Notes: a model not told the origin generated them from the letters alone. DNA of 49,876 nt from an uncultured Saprospiraceae bacterium (GCA_937951615.1 CALFBH010000104.1:1-49876); one strand, 5' to 3'; counted from the first letter of the stretch, positions 17,887 to 27,302 are shown. Translations and numbers: made by a program.

Positions 17887-18147
17887 ATCTGTTCCTGTGT
17901 GGTTATCAAATACGAAAGTGAGCATACCAAGCGCAATTAAGTTTAATCTGATTTGTGCTTCTATTGGTTTTAAGTCTCCTTTACGCTCACGCTTCTCAAT
18001 TGCTTTGATGCGGTAGCAAAACATCACGGCCTCCACATGCGTTGGAATATTATCCATAGTTTTCTCTCTAATGTATTTAGCAGCCAGTTCTATTTCTCCA
18101 TTGGCTAATAATTGTAAAAAGATGGTTTGTTCGTTATAACCCAGCAT
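17872..18147 (-). CDS. Small EAD11-like protein (effector-associated domain), stand-alone
   Basis: 91 residues, helical, no signal. The pattern LLANGEIELAAKYIRE, then YRIKAIEKRERKGDLKPIEA...RLNLIALGML, resembles effector-associated domain 11, which in Bacteroidota conflict proteins usually sits at a terminus of a larger protease, NTPase or TIR protein. Here it occurs alone, and no effector gene is next to it. It overlaps the response regulator end by 15 bases on the opposite strand. The family match is by pattern only and remains moderate. It may act as an adaptor for an effector encoded elsewhere. Confidence 0.6.
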   Translation of the reverse strand: MLGYNEQTIFLQLLANGEIELAAKYIREKTMDNIPTHVEAVMFCYRIKAIEKRERKGDLKPIEAQIRLNLIALGMLTFVFDNHTGTDLVIN

Positions 18148-19135
18148 AATAATGATGATTTAAAATATTAATTACTCAAAAAAAAATGTTCTTTGGGCGC
18201 TTTTCTGGGGGGGATTGTATTTGGCTGGATTAGTTTTATTTATGTGCATTTTCTTTTCTCGTATGTAAAATTCGATATATTTTAATCATATAGCAATGTT
18301 TTATTATAGTATAATACAGAATACCCAAATCTAATGAGTAGTATTTGTGGAGAATGTAGATTCACCTAATTTGAGGACATTGATGTTCAATGTCTTACCG
18401 AAATTTTGAAATTATAAGGTGTAGTTTGGTTAGTAGTTTAGGTGGTACTAGGTGGGAGAAATCCTAATAAACAGAATGTGAGTGTTTACAATAAAATACT
18501 TCCACAAAGAAAAAGAAAATCCATTTTAAAAACTACACTCAATAACTGCATATATAAAAATCATTAGATATAGCTACCATTAAATATGAATTGATTTTTC
18601 TTCGTTAAGAATTGACAATATGCAGTAAATAACACTGGACAGTAATCGCTAAAATACCGAGATAAAAAAATCACAAAAAAAGGTTAGAGCAGTATAAAAT
18701 ACTCGAAGCTCAGAGCACTAAAACCATTCATAAGCCCAACAAACAAACTATTCCGACAAAAACAACTTCACTCCACGTCAAAAACATCCATACGAAAAAA
18801 TAAAATAACTTACCTTTTCTTGCAACCCTTTTGACATTTAGGCGGTCTTCATAATGACGTTTTTAAGCAGTACTCCTTTGCAAGCGCATTCATCGTGTTG
18901 ATGTGACAAGCAAAATCGAGTATATCTATGTAAGAATCCGATTTATTTTTAACAAATGTGTTACCAATTGTTTATCGGATTATCTATCATTGCGGCAAGC
19001 GTCAAATAAACAGATACTGATATTCATATTGAAATCAAACCATGCCATGTTGAATTGACGGTATCCACAGTAAAAACAAACAGATTATTAAATCCTTGTT
19101 TAATCCATTTTTCTTAAATCAAAGTATTCAACACC
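18148..19135. other. 1-kb AT-rich spacer without a recognisable gene
   Basis: No coding frame with credible composition is seen on either strand. One small inverted repeat, GACATT...AATGTC, lies at 18377-18395. The right part must contain the promoter and a long 5' leader of the T9SS cargo gene at 19136. A non-coding RNA is possible but not shown. Confidence 0.5.
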
Positions 19136-21430
19136 ATGAAATTTTATTTGACAACATTATTAGTTATACTGGCAAGTTCTTTCGGATTTTCGGAAGGTAC
19201 CATGCAGTTAATCACCTGTGCAGATTGTGAAGCGGGCTTATCTATCAACGATAAAGCACAGTTTGCGTATCCCAATATTGATGCTGACCGTAGGTTATAC
19301 ATCCGTATCGGACAGGACGCCGTGAATGAACGTATTTATGTCGCACTTAGCGAGCAGTGGTATGTACAAATTGTAAGTCCTGATGGGGCAAGAAAATTTG
19401 TGTATAATGGTGCTGGTTTTGTCGAAAACGGCACACCTTCACCTTTTCCATTTCTGGGGAATGGTGTCATCTCAAGTTATACACAAAGCGAGGCTGGACC
19501 AAATGGTGTCACGCAAAGAAATGCAAGTGGTACAACAACAGCTGGCTATAACGCTATGGTTTTTGATCCTGATGTACCAGGTGACTGGTATATTGAATTT
19601 ACTGATGATTCCAATATGGGATTGCCTTCTGAAGGAGAGCGTTGTGAATATTGGGATATTACAGTTGTAGATGCTAGTACACCAGCCAATAATGTTATCG
19701 ACGGACGTATCTGGGCATACCAGTGGGGAATGCGTTCGGGACCAGGTAGCACACCTCCGGGACCAGGGCCAAGACTGAATTCTACTTTTTACATTTATAC
19801 CGATGAGCAGGTAGTGACTTCTATCGAAGTTGGTTCGCCTGATAATCCAGGTTGGGGTGGAGACTGGTCTATCGCCTGTAATAATTATGGAATTATTGAA
19901 TCCGCTGATCCAGGAGAAGCACGGAAGTCTATTAATGGAGATGCAGATGACCTCCATGGTTTCTTAGGACAGTATAGAATATTTGTCAATGATCCTGACA
20001 TTATAGAATTTCCAAGTGGACTGGATGAAATTGAAGTCGGAACAGTCGCGATTGATGTATGTGCAGATGGTGGTTCTTTTATCACTTTCAATACCAATGT
20101 TGATGGTGTAGGTGACCTGACACTTGATTTTCCTCCTTATGCCAATAATGGTGCTGAAGATATTATGTTTCCAGCAGAAGCTATTAATAATGGCGCAAAT
20201 ACAATAGAATGGGATGGACGTGATGGAGCGGGTACTATCATTACAGCAGGAACAGTATTCAAAGTCCGTGTGTTTATCGGTGCTAGTATTGTTCACTTGC
20301 CTTTGTATGATATTGAAGGTTTGACTGGCTTGAAAGCTCAACTGATTCGTCCGGGTATACCAGGTTACATTGGTTTGTATTGGGACAATAGCAATATTCT
20401 TGGCGGTACTGTAGAAACAATTGATCCGGGATGTATGAGTTCTGTAAGTGGAATTTGTAATGATTATGGATATTCCAATGAAATTACACTGAATAACTGG
20501 TGGAACGGTTTGGACAAAGTTGTTGAGGCAGACATTATTGCCCCACAAGGAATCAATTCCAGCGTAGATGCAGGAGCAGCAAATGCAGTTTGTTTTGTAG
20601 ATGAAATTACAAATGAAGAAGAAATTTTAGTTGATTTATCAGCGACAGTTGTTAATATCAACTCTATTGAATGGCAAACGACTGGTACAGGTACATTCGA
20701 GGATGAGAATAGTGCTGAGACAGTTTATCGTGTTTCAACAGCAGATTTTAATGCTGGATCAGTTACACTAACAGTAGGCGGAGCTGCTTGTCCTGATATT
20801 CAGAGTGCAGTCGTCATTGATATTCCTGATAATGTTTGTAACCTGCCTATCACACTGACTGATTTTAAAGGAACAGTAGCAAATGCAGACGATCATTGCG
20901 ATGGCGTAGAAGTTGTCTGGATAACAGCAACTGAAGAAGATACAGATTACTTCATCTTACTGAGAAGTTCTAATGGTATTAATTTTACAGAAGTTGGAAG
21001 AACAGGTGCGGCTGGTAATTCAATTGTTCAGACTATCTATACTATGGTAGATGAGTATGCAGGAGAGCTTAACTATTACAAATTGATTACAGTTGATTTG
21101 GATGGTACGCAGGAAGAAATTCTGATGAGTAATACAGTTTCGACTAACTGTATGATTCCAGTCAATACAATTTCTGAAATGTATCCAAACCCAGTTACTC
21201 GCGAAGGACAGGAAATTTCCCTGACCATCAATATCAATGATGCAGCAGATGTAACCATTAATATAATTGATATTCACGGAAGAATGGTCAGACAAATACC
21301 AAGAAGCCTGATTCCTGGTGTCAATCCAATTCAGTTTGGGATGGATGATTTAGCTTCTGGAACTTATTTTGTTAATATTTCGAGCGATACCTGGAGAACT
21401 GGTCATTCTAAATTGATCAAACTAAGATAA
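19136..21430 (+). CDS. Large secreted protein with T9SS type A sorting domain
   Basis: 764 residues. N-terminal signal peptide MKFYLTTLLVILASSFGFSEG. The body is low-charge and rich in G, N, T and D. A gliding-motility/FlgD-like segment (NTIEWDGRDGAGTIITAGTVF) and a PKD/adhesin-like stretch (about 490-560) are visible. The last ~80 residues are a canonical T9SS C-terminal domain: MYPNPVTREGQEISLTIN, INIIDIHGRMVRQI, MDDLASGTYFVNISS and a basic end KLIKLR. It would cross the outer membrane by the type IX system and be anchored or released. Function of the body is not recognised. Confidence 0.88.
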   Translation: MKFYLTTLLVILASSFGFSEGTMQLITCADCEAGLSINDKAQFAYPNIDADRRLYIRIGQDAVNERIYVALSEQWYVQIVSPDGARKFVYNGAGFVENGTPSPFPFLGNGVISSYTQSEAGPNGVTQRNASGTTTAGYNAMVFDPDVPGDWYIEFTDDSNMGLPSEGERCEYWDITVVDASTPANNVIDGRIWAYQWGMRSGPGSTPPGPGPRLNSTFYIYTDEQVVTSIEVGSPDNPGWGGDWSIACNNYGIIESADPGEARKSINGDADDLHGFLGQYRIFVNDPDIIEFPSGLDEIEVGTVAIDVCADGGSFITFNTNVDGVGDLTLDFPPYANNGAEDIMFPAEAINNGANTIEWDGRDGAGTIITAGTVFKVRVFIGASIVHLPLYDIEGLTGLKAQLIRPGIPGYIGLYWDNSNILGGTVETIDPGCMSSVSGICNDYGYSNEITLNNWWNGLDKVVEADIIAPQGINSSVDAGAANAVCFVDEITNEEEILVDLSATVVNINSIEWQTTGTGTFEDENSAETVYRVSTADFNAGSVTLTVGGAACPDIQSAVVIDIPDNVCNLPITLTDFKGTVANADDHCDGVEVVWITATEEDTDYFILLRSSNGINFTEVGRTGAAGNSIVQTIYTMVDEYAGELNYYKLITVDLDGTQEEILMSNTVSTNCMIPVNTISEMYPNPVTREGQEISLTININDAADVTINIIDIHGRMVRQIPRSLIPGVNPIQFGMDDLASGTYFVNISSDTWRTGHSKLIKLR

Positions 21431-21461
21431 GATATTTTTTCGCAATTATATCACCTGCCCT

Positions 21462-21487
21462 GTTGAGTTTTCAACAGGGCTTTTTAC
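21462..21487 (+). terminator. Rho-independent terminator of the T9SS cargo gene
   Basis: GCCCTGTTGA and TCAACAGGGC form a 10-bp perfect stem with a short T loop, followed by TTTTT. It is about 30 bases after the stop codon. Confidence 0.88.
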
Positions 21488-21523
21488 TTATTCACATTTG
21501 TACTTTTTCATTGACATACATTT

Positions 21524-21572
21524 TAGCCACGAATGCACGAATTTCTATTGATTATTCGTGTATGCGTGGCTA
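21524..21572. repeat. Dispersed palindrome TAGCCACGAATGCACGAAT, copy 1
   Basis: Left arm 21524-21542 and right arm 21554-21572 pair 17 of 19. A second copy of the same family is at 49186-49232. It sits between two convergent genes. Confidence 0.8.
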
Positions 21573-21600
21573 AAAATATAAGTCTCTGTTCAATATCCTA

Positions 21601-22887
21601 CTATCCTTCCAGTTTAAATCGGACCGGTAGATTAAATTGTACTGCAACAGCCTTTCCAGCCTCGCGTCCAGGTACCCAGTTGGGCATGGTACTGATTACC
21701 CGCAGCACTTCTTCTCCGCATCCACCACCAACACTACGAAGAATTTCAGGATTGGTAATTTGCCCGTCTTTTTCTACCACAAAAGAAACCACAACCATGC
21801 CTTCGATGCCTGCATCGCGTGCTTCCTTTGGATAGACAAGATTTGTGTAAATATGTTGCAGCAATTTTTGTTCGGAACACTTTTTACGGTCTTCATTGCT
21901 CTCTTCACAGCCGGGAAAACGGGGCATTTCTTCTACTACACTATATACATCAGCTCTTTTCTCTGCCTCTATGACCTTAGTCGTTGGAGGAAGTGCTTTC
22001 ACCTCTTCTATAATTTCTGTTTCTGTAATAGGTTCCTGACAGGAAAAAACAAATAACATCAGTAAAGCAATGGGAAGAAGAAAGATATATTTTGCCAAAG
22101 CCTGCTTTGGTGATTGCGTTTTTGTCATCATCATAATACGTTGTTTTAATTGTGAATGATTAAAATTATTTGCCATGCGAAAACCAGGCAATGCGTAAGC
22201 CACCAATAATCGTCCGTAGTGCACCGTCGGGACGGTTTTGATGACGGCTGCATCCGCCAGATATTCGTGTACATTTCGAATGGCGTTTTTATACAAATAA
22301 ATTAATGGATTGAACCAAAATAAAATGCCCAGCACTTCTGTCAGCAACACATCCAGTGTATGTCCGCCTTCTATATGTGTTTTTTCATGTAGGAGAACCT
22401 GCTGCCATTCTGCTTCACTGAAGTCCATGTTTTGATACACAAAAATGAAGTGCATAAATGAAAAGGGCGTGTGTTTGCGGCGGGTATAAACAAGAACATA
22501 GTTTTCCTTACGGACAATTTGACTACCAATAAAGAGCCGAAAAAGCCCTCCAATGCCTAGCAGAAAACGTAGAAAAAAGAAAGCCAAACCAATTTTATAG
22601 ATGAGGACTAATGCTGCGCCAATATCCATGCTCGAATCGGGCGTGGTGATATTGCCATTTGCTAGTATCGTGACTTCATTGAGGTATCCCGCAAAATCCT
22701 GTATCGTCTCCGGCTGCTGAACAGGAAGAAAGTCAATGGCAGGAATCAGCAAGCCCAAGAGCAAAGTTCCTATCAGATAAATTCTATTACTGCGAAAAAA
22801 AGTTTCTTTATGCAGCCATATCGCATATAGCGCGTAAAAAAATAACCAGCACAGTCCGGTTTCTAAGGCATAAGTGATTGTGAACAT
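21601..22887 (-). CDS. blaR1: BlaR1-type M56 metallopeptidase with TonB C-terminal domain
   Basis: Start at the ATG giving MFTITYALETGLCWLFFYALY; an upstream in-frame ATG falls in the repeat-like leader. Several membrane helices bracket a cytosolic zinc protease with HEKTH (VLLHEKTHIEGGH), the HExxH motif of the M56 family. After a last helix (IFLLPIALLMLFVFSC) comes a periplasmic linker and a TonB C-terminal domain (PKEARDAGIEGMVVVSFVVEKDG, PNWVPGREAGKAVAVQFNLP). In the known BlaR1/MecR1 model the protease triggers loss of the BlaI repressor. The blaI gene lies 160 bases upstream on the same strand. The inducer is unknown; no beta-lactamase gene is near. Confidence 0.9.
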   Translation of the reverse strand: MFTITYALETGLCWLFFYALYAIWLHKETFFRSNRIYLIGTLLLGLLIPAIDFLPVQQPETIQDFAGYLNEVTILANGNITTPDSSMDIGAALVLIYKIGLAFFFLRFLLGIGGLFRLFIGSQIVRKENYVLVYTRRKHTPFSFMHFIFVYQNMDFSEAEWQQVLLHEKTHIEGGHTLDVLLTEVLGILFWFNPLIYLYKNAIRNVHEYLADAAVIKTVPTVHYGRLLVAYALPGFRMANNFNHSQLKQRIMMMTKTQSPKQALAKYIFLLPIALLMLFVFSCQEPITETEIIEEVKALPPTTKVIEAEKRADVYSVVEEMPRFPGCEESNEDRKKCSEQKLLQHIYTNLVYPKEARDAGIEGMVVVSFVVEKDGQITNPEILRSVGGGCGEEVLRVISTMPNWVPGREAGKAVAVQFNLPVRFKLEG

Positions 22888-23047
22888 GGTTTGGTGATTG
22901 GTTAAGTGGAAATACAAATTCAAACGCCAAATACAAATTCAAAAAAATATTGACAATAAGCCAATTGTATAAATTGAAAGTGGCCTTTAGTTGAGTCTAG
23001 GCACTTAATTGGTGATTGGTGAAAATAATTTACCATTACTAAGTTTT
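22888..23047. repeat. blaI-blaR1 spacer made of stuttering repeats
   Basis: Contains TTGGTGATTGGTT at the left end, CAAATTCAAACGCCAAAT in the middle and ATTGGTGATTGGTGAAAAT at the right. The middle word recurs at 33953-33980, and the outer word on the other strand at 8837-8880. Confidence 0.5.
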
Positions 23048-23410
23048 TCATTGTTCTTCGTCCTCTAATCGTTTTAAAATATCATTTAGATCTTTGACAT
23101 CTATATCATTTTCTTTGGCTAAAAAGGAAACCAGCCGATTCACCGAGCCATCAAAATAATTGCTGACCAAACCCTTTAAAGTTTGTCGGGAATAGTCTTC
23201 TTTTGAGATCAATGGAAAATATTCGTAAGTCCGCCCATAAGCTTTATGTCCTACAAAGCCTTTGCCTTCCAGTATCCGCACAACTGAAGATACTGTACTG
23301 CGCGGCACATCAGGATCACCCAACTGCTCAATAATATCCCGAACCAGACAACGCTCTAGTTGCCAGATGATGTGCATGACTTGTTCTTCTACTTTTGTTA
23401 ATCGTTTCAT
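23048..23410 (-). CDS. blaI: BlaI/MecI/CopY family transcriptional repressor
   Basis: 120 residues, normal for the family. Winged-helix domain: LTKVEEQVMHIIWQLERC, VPRSTVSSVVRILEGKGFVGHKAYGRTYEYFPLI; C-terminal dimerisation helices rich in D and E. Known members bind dyads upstream of their own operon and are removed through a BlaR1-type sensor, which follows here at 21601-22887. The region just upstream of its start codon holds a phased TGACGT array and a 34-bp perfect palindrome (23420-23485), very likely its operator. Confidence 0.94.
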   Translation of the reverse strand: MKRLTKVEEQVMHIIWQLERCLVRDIIEQLGDPDVPRSTVSSVVRILEGKGFVGHKAYGRTYEYFPLISKEDYSRQTLKGLVSNYFDGSVNRLVSFLAKENDIDVKDLNDILKRLEDEEQ

Positions 23411-23417
23411 ATAAAAA

Positions 23418-23486
23418 TGTGACGTTATTTTCAGCCATCTGACGTTAAAATAAGTTTTATGACGTAAATTTACGTCATAAAACTTA
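23418..23486. promoter_or_regulatory. Probable BlaI operator: phased TGACGT half-sites and a 34-bp palindrome
   Basis: TGACGT occurs at 23420, 23440 and 23460, exactly 20 bases apart. The third is the left half of a perfect 34-bp palindrome at 23452-23485, centred between 23468 and 23469 (core TGACGTAAATTTACGTCA). The array lies between blaI and marC, which diverge, starting 10 bases upstream of the blaI start codon. Confidence 0.8.
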
Positions 23487-23535
23487 AAAAATCAAGGTGC
23501 AGTGAAAATTTTCTTTTTAAATTAGCAAATTAGAC

Positions 23536-23567
23536 TTGACTTTGTCCTAAAATAAATTGCACCTTTG
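23536..23567 (+). promoter_or_regulatory. Candidate Bacteroidota-type promoter of marC
   Basis: TTG at 23536 and CACCTTTG at 23560 are 21 bases apart, close to the TTTG/TAnnTTTG promoter consensus of the phylum. The start codon follows about 45 bases later. Confidence 0.35.
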
Positions 23568-23611
23568 CGCTCATTTTTTTTCGAGTAAATCGTGTTATAA
23601 AAAATATAGAC

Positions 23612-24175
23612 ATGACAATCAAAGCAATTATTTCGGTGACCCTGATTTTGTTTTCTGTTATTGATATCATCGGCAATATTCCGGTGATTATTAGCCTGAA
23701 AGAAAAGGGCAATCGAATACAGCCTGGTAAGACAACCATTACTTCTGGCTGTATTATGATTCTGTTTTTATTTTTTGGGGAAGGTATTTTATCACTGTTT
23801 GGAGTGGATGTCGGGTCTTTTGCCATTGCAGGTGGTATTGTGATTTTTATCATTGGCCTGGAAATGGTGCTGGGCGTAGATTTTTTCCAAAGTTCGGACG
23901 AGGCAGAAGAGGCATCTATTGTCCCGATGGCTTTTCCATTTATTGCAGGAGCTGGTACATTGACCACGCTCTTGTCCCTTCGGGCAGAGTTTTCTGTTGA
24001 GAATATCATTGCAGGAATTGTGATTAATCTGCTGATTGTTTTTCTGGTGATTCGGTCTTCCGACTGGCTGCAAGCAAAACTGGGTAAACGTGGTGCGGCA
24101 GTCTTGCGAAAAATATTTGGGATTATTTTATTGGCAATTGCGGTGAAACTAATTAAGTCGAATTTGTTATTATAA
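23612..24175 (+). CDS. MarC family integral membrane protein
   Basis: 187 residues with six hydrophobic helices. Conserved features are LILFSVIDIIGNIPVIISL in the first helix and MAFPFIAGAGTLTTLLSL in the middle, the family's P-F-x-x-G-x-G signature. Transport substrate is not established; an early link to multiple antibiotic resistance was later withdrawn for E. coli marC. It diverges from blaI across the TGACGT array, so it may share that regulation. A terminator for the opposite strand follows its stop. Confidence 0.9.
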   Translation: MTIKAIISVTLILFSVIDIIGNIPVIISLKEKGNRIQPGKTTITSGCIMILFLFFGEGILSLFGVDVGSFAIAGGIVIFIIGLEMVLGVDFFQSSDEAEEASIVPMAFPFIAGAGTLTTLLSLRAEFSVENIIAGIVINLLIVFLVIRSSDWLQAKLGKRGAAVLRKIFGIILLAIAVKLIKSNLLL

Positions 24176-24195
24176 GGAGATAAGGAATGACGCAT

Positions 24196-24232
24196 AAAAA
24201 AAGGACCTTGCTCTAACAAAAGAACAAAGTCC
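24196..24232 (-). terminator. Terminator of the hybrid kinase operon (minus strand)
   Basis: GGACCTTG (24203-24210) pairs with CAAAGTCC (24225-24232), with one G-U pair. On the minus strand the hairpin is followed by a run of seven T. It lies between the convergent marC and hybrid kinase genes. Confidence 0.75.
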
Positions 24233-24266
24233 CATCCCTCCAAATGTTAAGTCTTATATGAATTGC

Positions 24267-26228
24267 TTACTCGTTGCTACCAGTACCTCTGTTAGGCTTT
24301 TTTTGGTACACGAGTGTCATGATTTTTCCTTTTAGTTCCTCTGGATTATAAGGTTTTGCGAGATAATCATTAATGCCTGTTGTCGAGCATTTTTCAGCTT
24401 CTGTTTTGCTGGTATTTGCCGACAGGGCTATGATTGGAATGTTAGGATCTAGTGTGCGAATTTTGGCGGAAGCCTCAAAACCGCCCATAACGGGCATTTG
24501 TAAATCCATGAGAATGATATCATACTCATTGGCTTGAAATTTATCTACTCCAATTTTTCCATTATCTGCAATTTCTACAGAGACCAAATCCGACCACATC
24601 GTTAGCATTCGTTTTGTGGCAATTTGATTGAGGAAGTGATCTTCAATAAATAAAATCCGCATAGGTCTGATAGGTTCGCCACGATTTCCTTGTGCCGTGG
24701 TTTCTGCTATCATCAATTCCAACTCCACTGTGAATGTAGAACCTTCGCCCTCATCACTATGTACCTTCAGTGTGCCGTTCATTGTTTCGGCAAGCTTCAT
24801 GGCTATAGCAAGTCCCAAGCCTTTATTTTCTTCCTCGGCATCTCCCGTCAATAGTTTGTCGGTACTCAGAATCTGGGCTATCTTTTCTTTCGACATGCCC
24901 GGCCCATTATCTTCTACCTTAAAGATAATCATGGCCTTGCCTCCCTGTATTTGGGGAGCTTCTATGCCCATTTCTATCAAGCCGTTTTTCTCTGTATATT
25001 TCAGCGCATTATCGAGGAGATTGTATAAAACCTGATTGATTTTTGGCTCATCTCCAATCAGATATTTAGGCAGATTTTCATCTACTTCTACATTGAGGGT
25101 GATGTCTTTTTTATTGGCTTTGATTTGGAACATTTTTGCCAAACCTTGAACCGTATTTCGTATGGTAAACTGTTCCTCATCTACCGTGATTTTGTCAGAT
25201 AGCAGAACAGAGAAGTTCAGCATATTATTGACCGCAAGGGAAAGGTCACTGACAGATTGTTGCATCCCATCGACCAATTCTTCCTGTTGTGGACTCAGTT
25301 CAGAGCCTTCCAGGGTATAAACAATATTCACAATAGAAGACAAGGGCGTCCGAATATGGAAACTCATGTCTTCCAATATCTCTTCCTTCATTTGAGAAGT
25401 CCGGTCTGTAATCGTCTTCAACTCTTTGAGTTCTTCAGCGAGTTTCTGTTCCGTTACATCCTGTACCACTCCGACCAGTAGCGTTTTTTCTGTAGAAGGG
25501 TCATAAGAAATTTGGAATTGATTAGAAACATGCTTCTTTTCTGCCAGACCTACTCGTATGCGGTAGTCTATTTTGTGCAGTTTGCCATCTTTGGTTGCTG
25601 CTTCAATTTCCCGTTCTACCTTTTCCTTATCTTCAGGGTAAATATAATTGAGGTAATCTTTCCAGGAAGGAGAAATATGACCCGGCTCAAATCCGAATAT
25701 GATATAAACCTGCTCAGACCAGCTCATTTCATTATTCACAATATCAATTTCCCAATAACCGAGGTCGGCCATTTCGCAGGACTGCTCGAATCTTACCTTG
25801 ATAATGTTTAATTCTGTAACCGCACTTTGGAGTTGCAGATAGGTTCTATGACGGGCAAGTGTATGACGGATAGAGCGTGCCAGCAAGTTATAATCAAACT
25901 CACCTTTCACCAGATAGTCCTGTGCGCCAGACCTCACGGCTTGTTCGCCAACCATCTCGTCACTGGTTCCCGTCATTACAATGACTGGAAGTTTTTTAGG
26001 ACAACGTTCCAGGAAATTGGATAGCGTCCGCAAACCTCTGGAATCTGGAAGACTAAGGTCTAATAAAACTAAGTCGATTGGTTTTTCTTCGCAGATTTCT
26101 ATTCCTTCATAAAGGGTTTCTGCGTAGAAAAAGTCGTGTTTTAATGATGCTTGTTTGAGGAAAATTTTAACTAATTTAGCATCCCCTTCGGCATCGTCTA
26201 TTACAAGGATATTAACTCTGTTTAGCAT
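24267..26228 (-). CDS. Hybrid sensor histidine kinase: receiver-PAS-kinase-receiver
   Basis: 653 residues, no signal or membrane helix. Domains in order: an N-terminal receiver (about 5-125; LVIDDAEGDAK, VLLDLSLPDSRG), PAS/PAC (about 145-265; DLGYWEIDIVNNEMSWS), HisKA with the acceptor histidine in DMSFHIRTPLSSIVN, HATPase (NLLDNALKYTEKNG, VEDNGPGMS, GLGLAIAMKLAE) and a C-terminal receiver (ILFIEDHFLNQ, IILMDLQMPVMGG, LAKPYNPEEL). Soluble and cytosolic. The gene is 24 bases downstream of a single-domain response regulator in the same operon, so phosphate may pass between them. Signal unknown. Confidence 0.93.
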   Translation of the reverse strand: MLNRVNILVIDDAEGDAKLVKIFLKQASLKHDFFYAETLYEGIEICEEKPIDLVLLDLSLPDSRGLRTLSNFLERCPKKLPVIVMTGTSDEMVGEQAVRSGAQDYLVKGEFDYNLLARSIRHTLARHRTYLQLQSAVTELNIIKVRFEQSCEMADLGYWEIDIVNNEMSWSEQVYIIFGFEPGHISPSWKDYLNYIYPEDKEKVEREIEAATKDGKLHKIDYRIRVGLAEKKHVSNQFQISYDPSTEKTLLVGVVQDVTEQKLAEELKELKTITDRTSQMKEEILEDMSFHIRTPLSSIVNIVYTLEGSELSPQQEELVDGMQQSVSDLSLAVNNMLNFSVLLSDKITVDEEQFTIRNTVQGLAKMFQIKANKKDITLNVEVDENLPKYLIGDEPKINQVLYNLLDNALKYTEKNGLIEMGIEAPQIQGGKAMIIFKVEDNGPGMSKEKIAQILSTDKLLTGDAEEENKGLGLAIAMKLAETMNGTLKVHSDEGEGSTFTVELELMIAETTAQGNRGEPIRPMRILFIEDHFLNQIATKRMLTMWSDLVSVEIADNGKIGVDKFQANEYDIILMDLQMPVMGGFEASAKIRTLDPNIPIIALSANTSKTEAEKCSTTGINDYLAKPYNPEELKGKIMTLVYQKKPNRGTGSNE

Positions 26229-26252
26229 AGTCGATTTGTCGTTTTTGATTGT

Positions 26253-26699
26253 TTAATTGATCATGGTTGGAAGTACAGTAGTACTCAACCAAAAATCTTC
26301 TACTTTTTGAATTAAATCGAAGAATTTATCGAATTCGATGGGTTTGTTTAGATAACAATTTGCGTGGAGTCGATAGCTGTTGGATATATCTTGTTCGGCA
26401 CCAGAAGTCGTCAATACAACTACCGGAATACACATCAAGGCATCGTCTTTTTTTATAATTTCCAATACCTCTCTGCCGTCTTTCTTTGGAAGATTCAAGT
26501 CTAAAAGTATTAAGTCAGGAATGACTGCATCTTGAAATTTGCCTTCTTTATGCAAGTACTCCAGAGCCTCTACACCATCCATCACGACATTTAGATTAAC
26601 ATTCATACCGCCTTCCTTAAAAGCTTCTTTTGTTAATCTGACATCGCCAGGATTATCTTCAATCAATAAAATATTGACAGGTCTTCCGTTTTTATTCAT
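26253..26699 (-). CDS. Single-domain response regulator (Rcp1-like)
   Basis: 148 residues from the ATG giving MNKNGRPVNILLIEDNPGDV; an upstream ATG would add an unusual basic leader. It is receiver domain only: IEDNPGDVRLTKEAFKEGG, LILLDLNLPKKDG with the phospho-acceptor aspartate, VVVLTTSGAE and CYLNKPIEFDKF. The DNPGDVRLTKEA stretch is characteristic of regulators linked to phytochrome-like or hybrid kinases. It has no DNA-binding output, so it probably relays phosphate or controls protein partners. It is the upstream gene of the hybrid kinase operon. Confidence 0.92.
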   Translation of the reverse strand: MNKNGRPVNILLIEDNPGDVRLTKEAFKEGGMNVNLNVVMDGVEALEYLHKEGKFQDAVIPDLILLDLNLPKKDGREVLEIIKKDDALMCIPVVVLTTSGAEQDISNSYRLHANCYLNKPIEFDKFFDLIQKVEDFWLSTTVLPTMIN

Positions 26700-27302
26700 T
26701 CTTCTAACTTGTTGAAAAACAATAGATAATATTCGATTTGAATCGAAATTAAGTTTAGGCATCCAGAAAAAAGCGTGATAAAAAATATCAATAATCGCTG
26801 TTTTCAGAAAAGCCTATTAGGTGATACGTAAGTATAACTGTAAAAGTTGCATAAACACACCACGTATTTGCCTGGGGTTTTGCCGTATTATATAGGATAG
26901 AGGTGGGAAAGGGAAAAGCTTTTATTAAGATGGATTTTTTGTCCCGAATCCACTTGCAATTTAAAGGAAAAAGAGGAGAAAAACAAGAGTGGGGAATTTA
27001 TCCTGTGCTAATTGAGTTTGGAAAGGCCTTGTTTTTAATAATGAAATGAAAGTGAAAATAATGATGGACAGTCTTGAAACTTGAACAGCTTTACAAAGTG
27101 TCATAGACACGAACTATCTGGTAGCCTACGATTTTAATCGTGGGCGAATGGAGCAATAAAATTGTGCAAGTTGACTAACTGAAACTCGGTCTTTTTCCAC
27201 ACCCTCTTTGCTGACAGACAGGAATGTCTGTGCTACTTTACTTTAAATCATTGTTCTCGTACAGGCGAGGGCTAAAGTCGTCGGTACGGTATTCGCGGTA
27301 CA
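26700..27302. other. Spacer with degenerate palindromic repeats
   Basis: No credible gene is seen. It carries three short palindromic segments: GCCTACGATTTTAATCGTGGGC near 27123, GACAGACAGGAATGTCTGTGC near 27213 and GTACGGTATTCGCGGTAC near 27284. These look like remnants of dispersed intergenic repeats. Confidence 0.5.

Noticed and set aside
19472-20548. 161- and 194-residue minus-strand open frames
   Set aside because: Antisense to the T9SS cargo gene, which has a signal peptide and sorting domain; these translations have no credible features.
23530-24243. 237-residue minus-strand open frame
   Set aside because: Antisense to the well-supported marC gene, with no family pattern and isoleucine/threonine-rich shadow composition.
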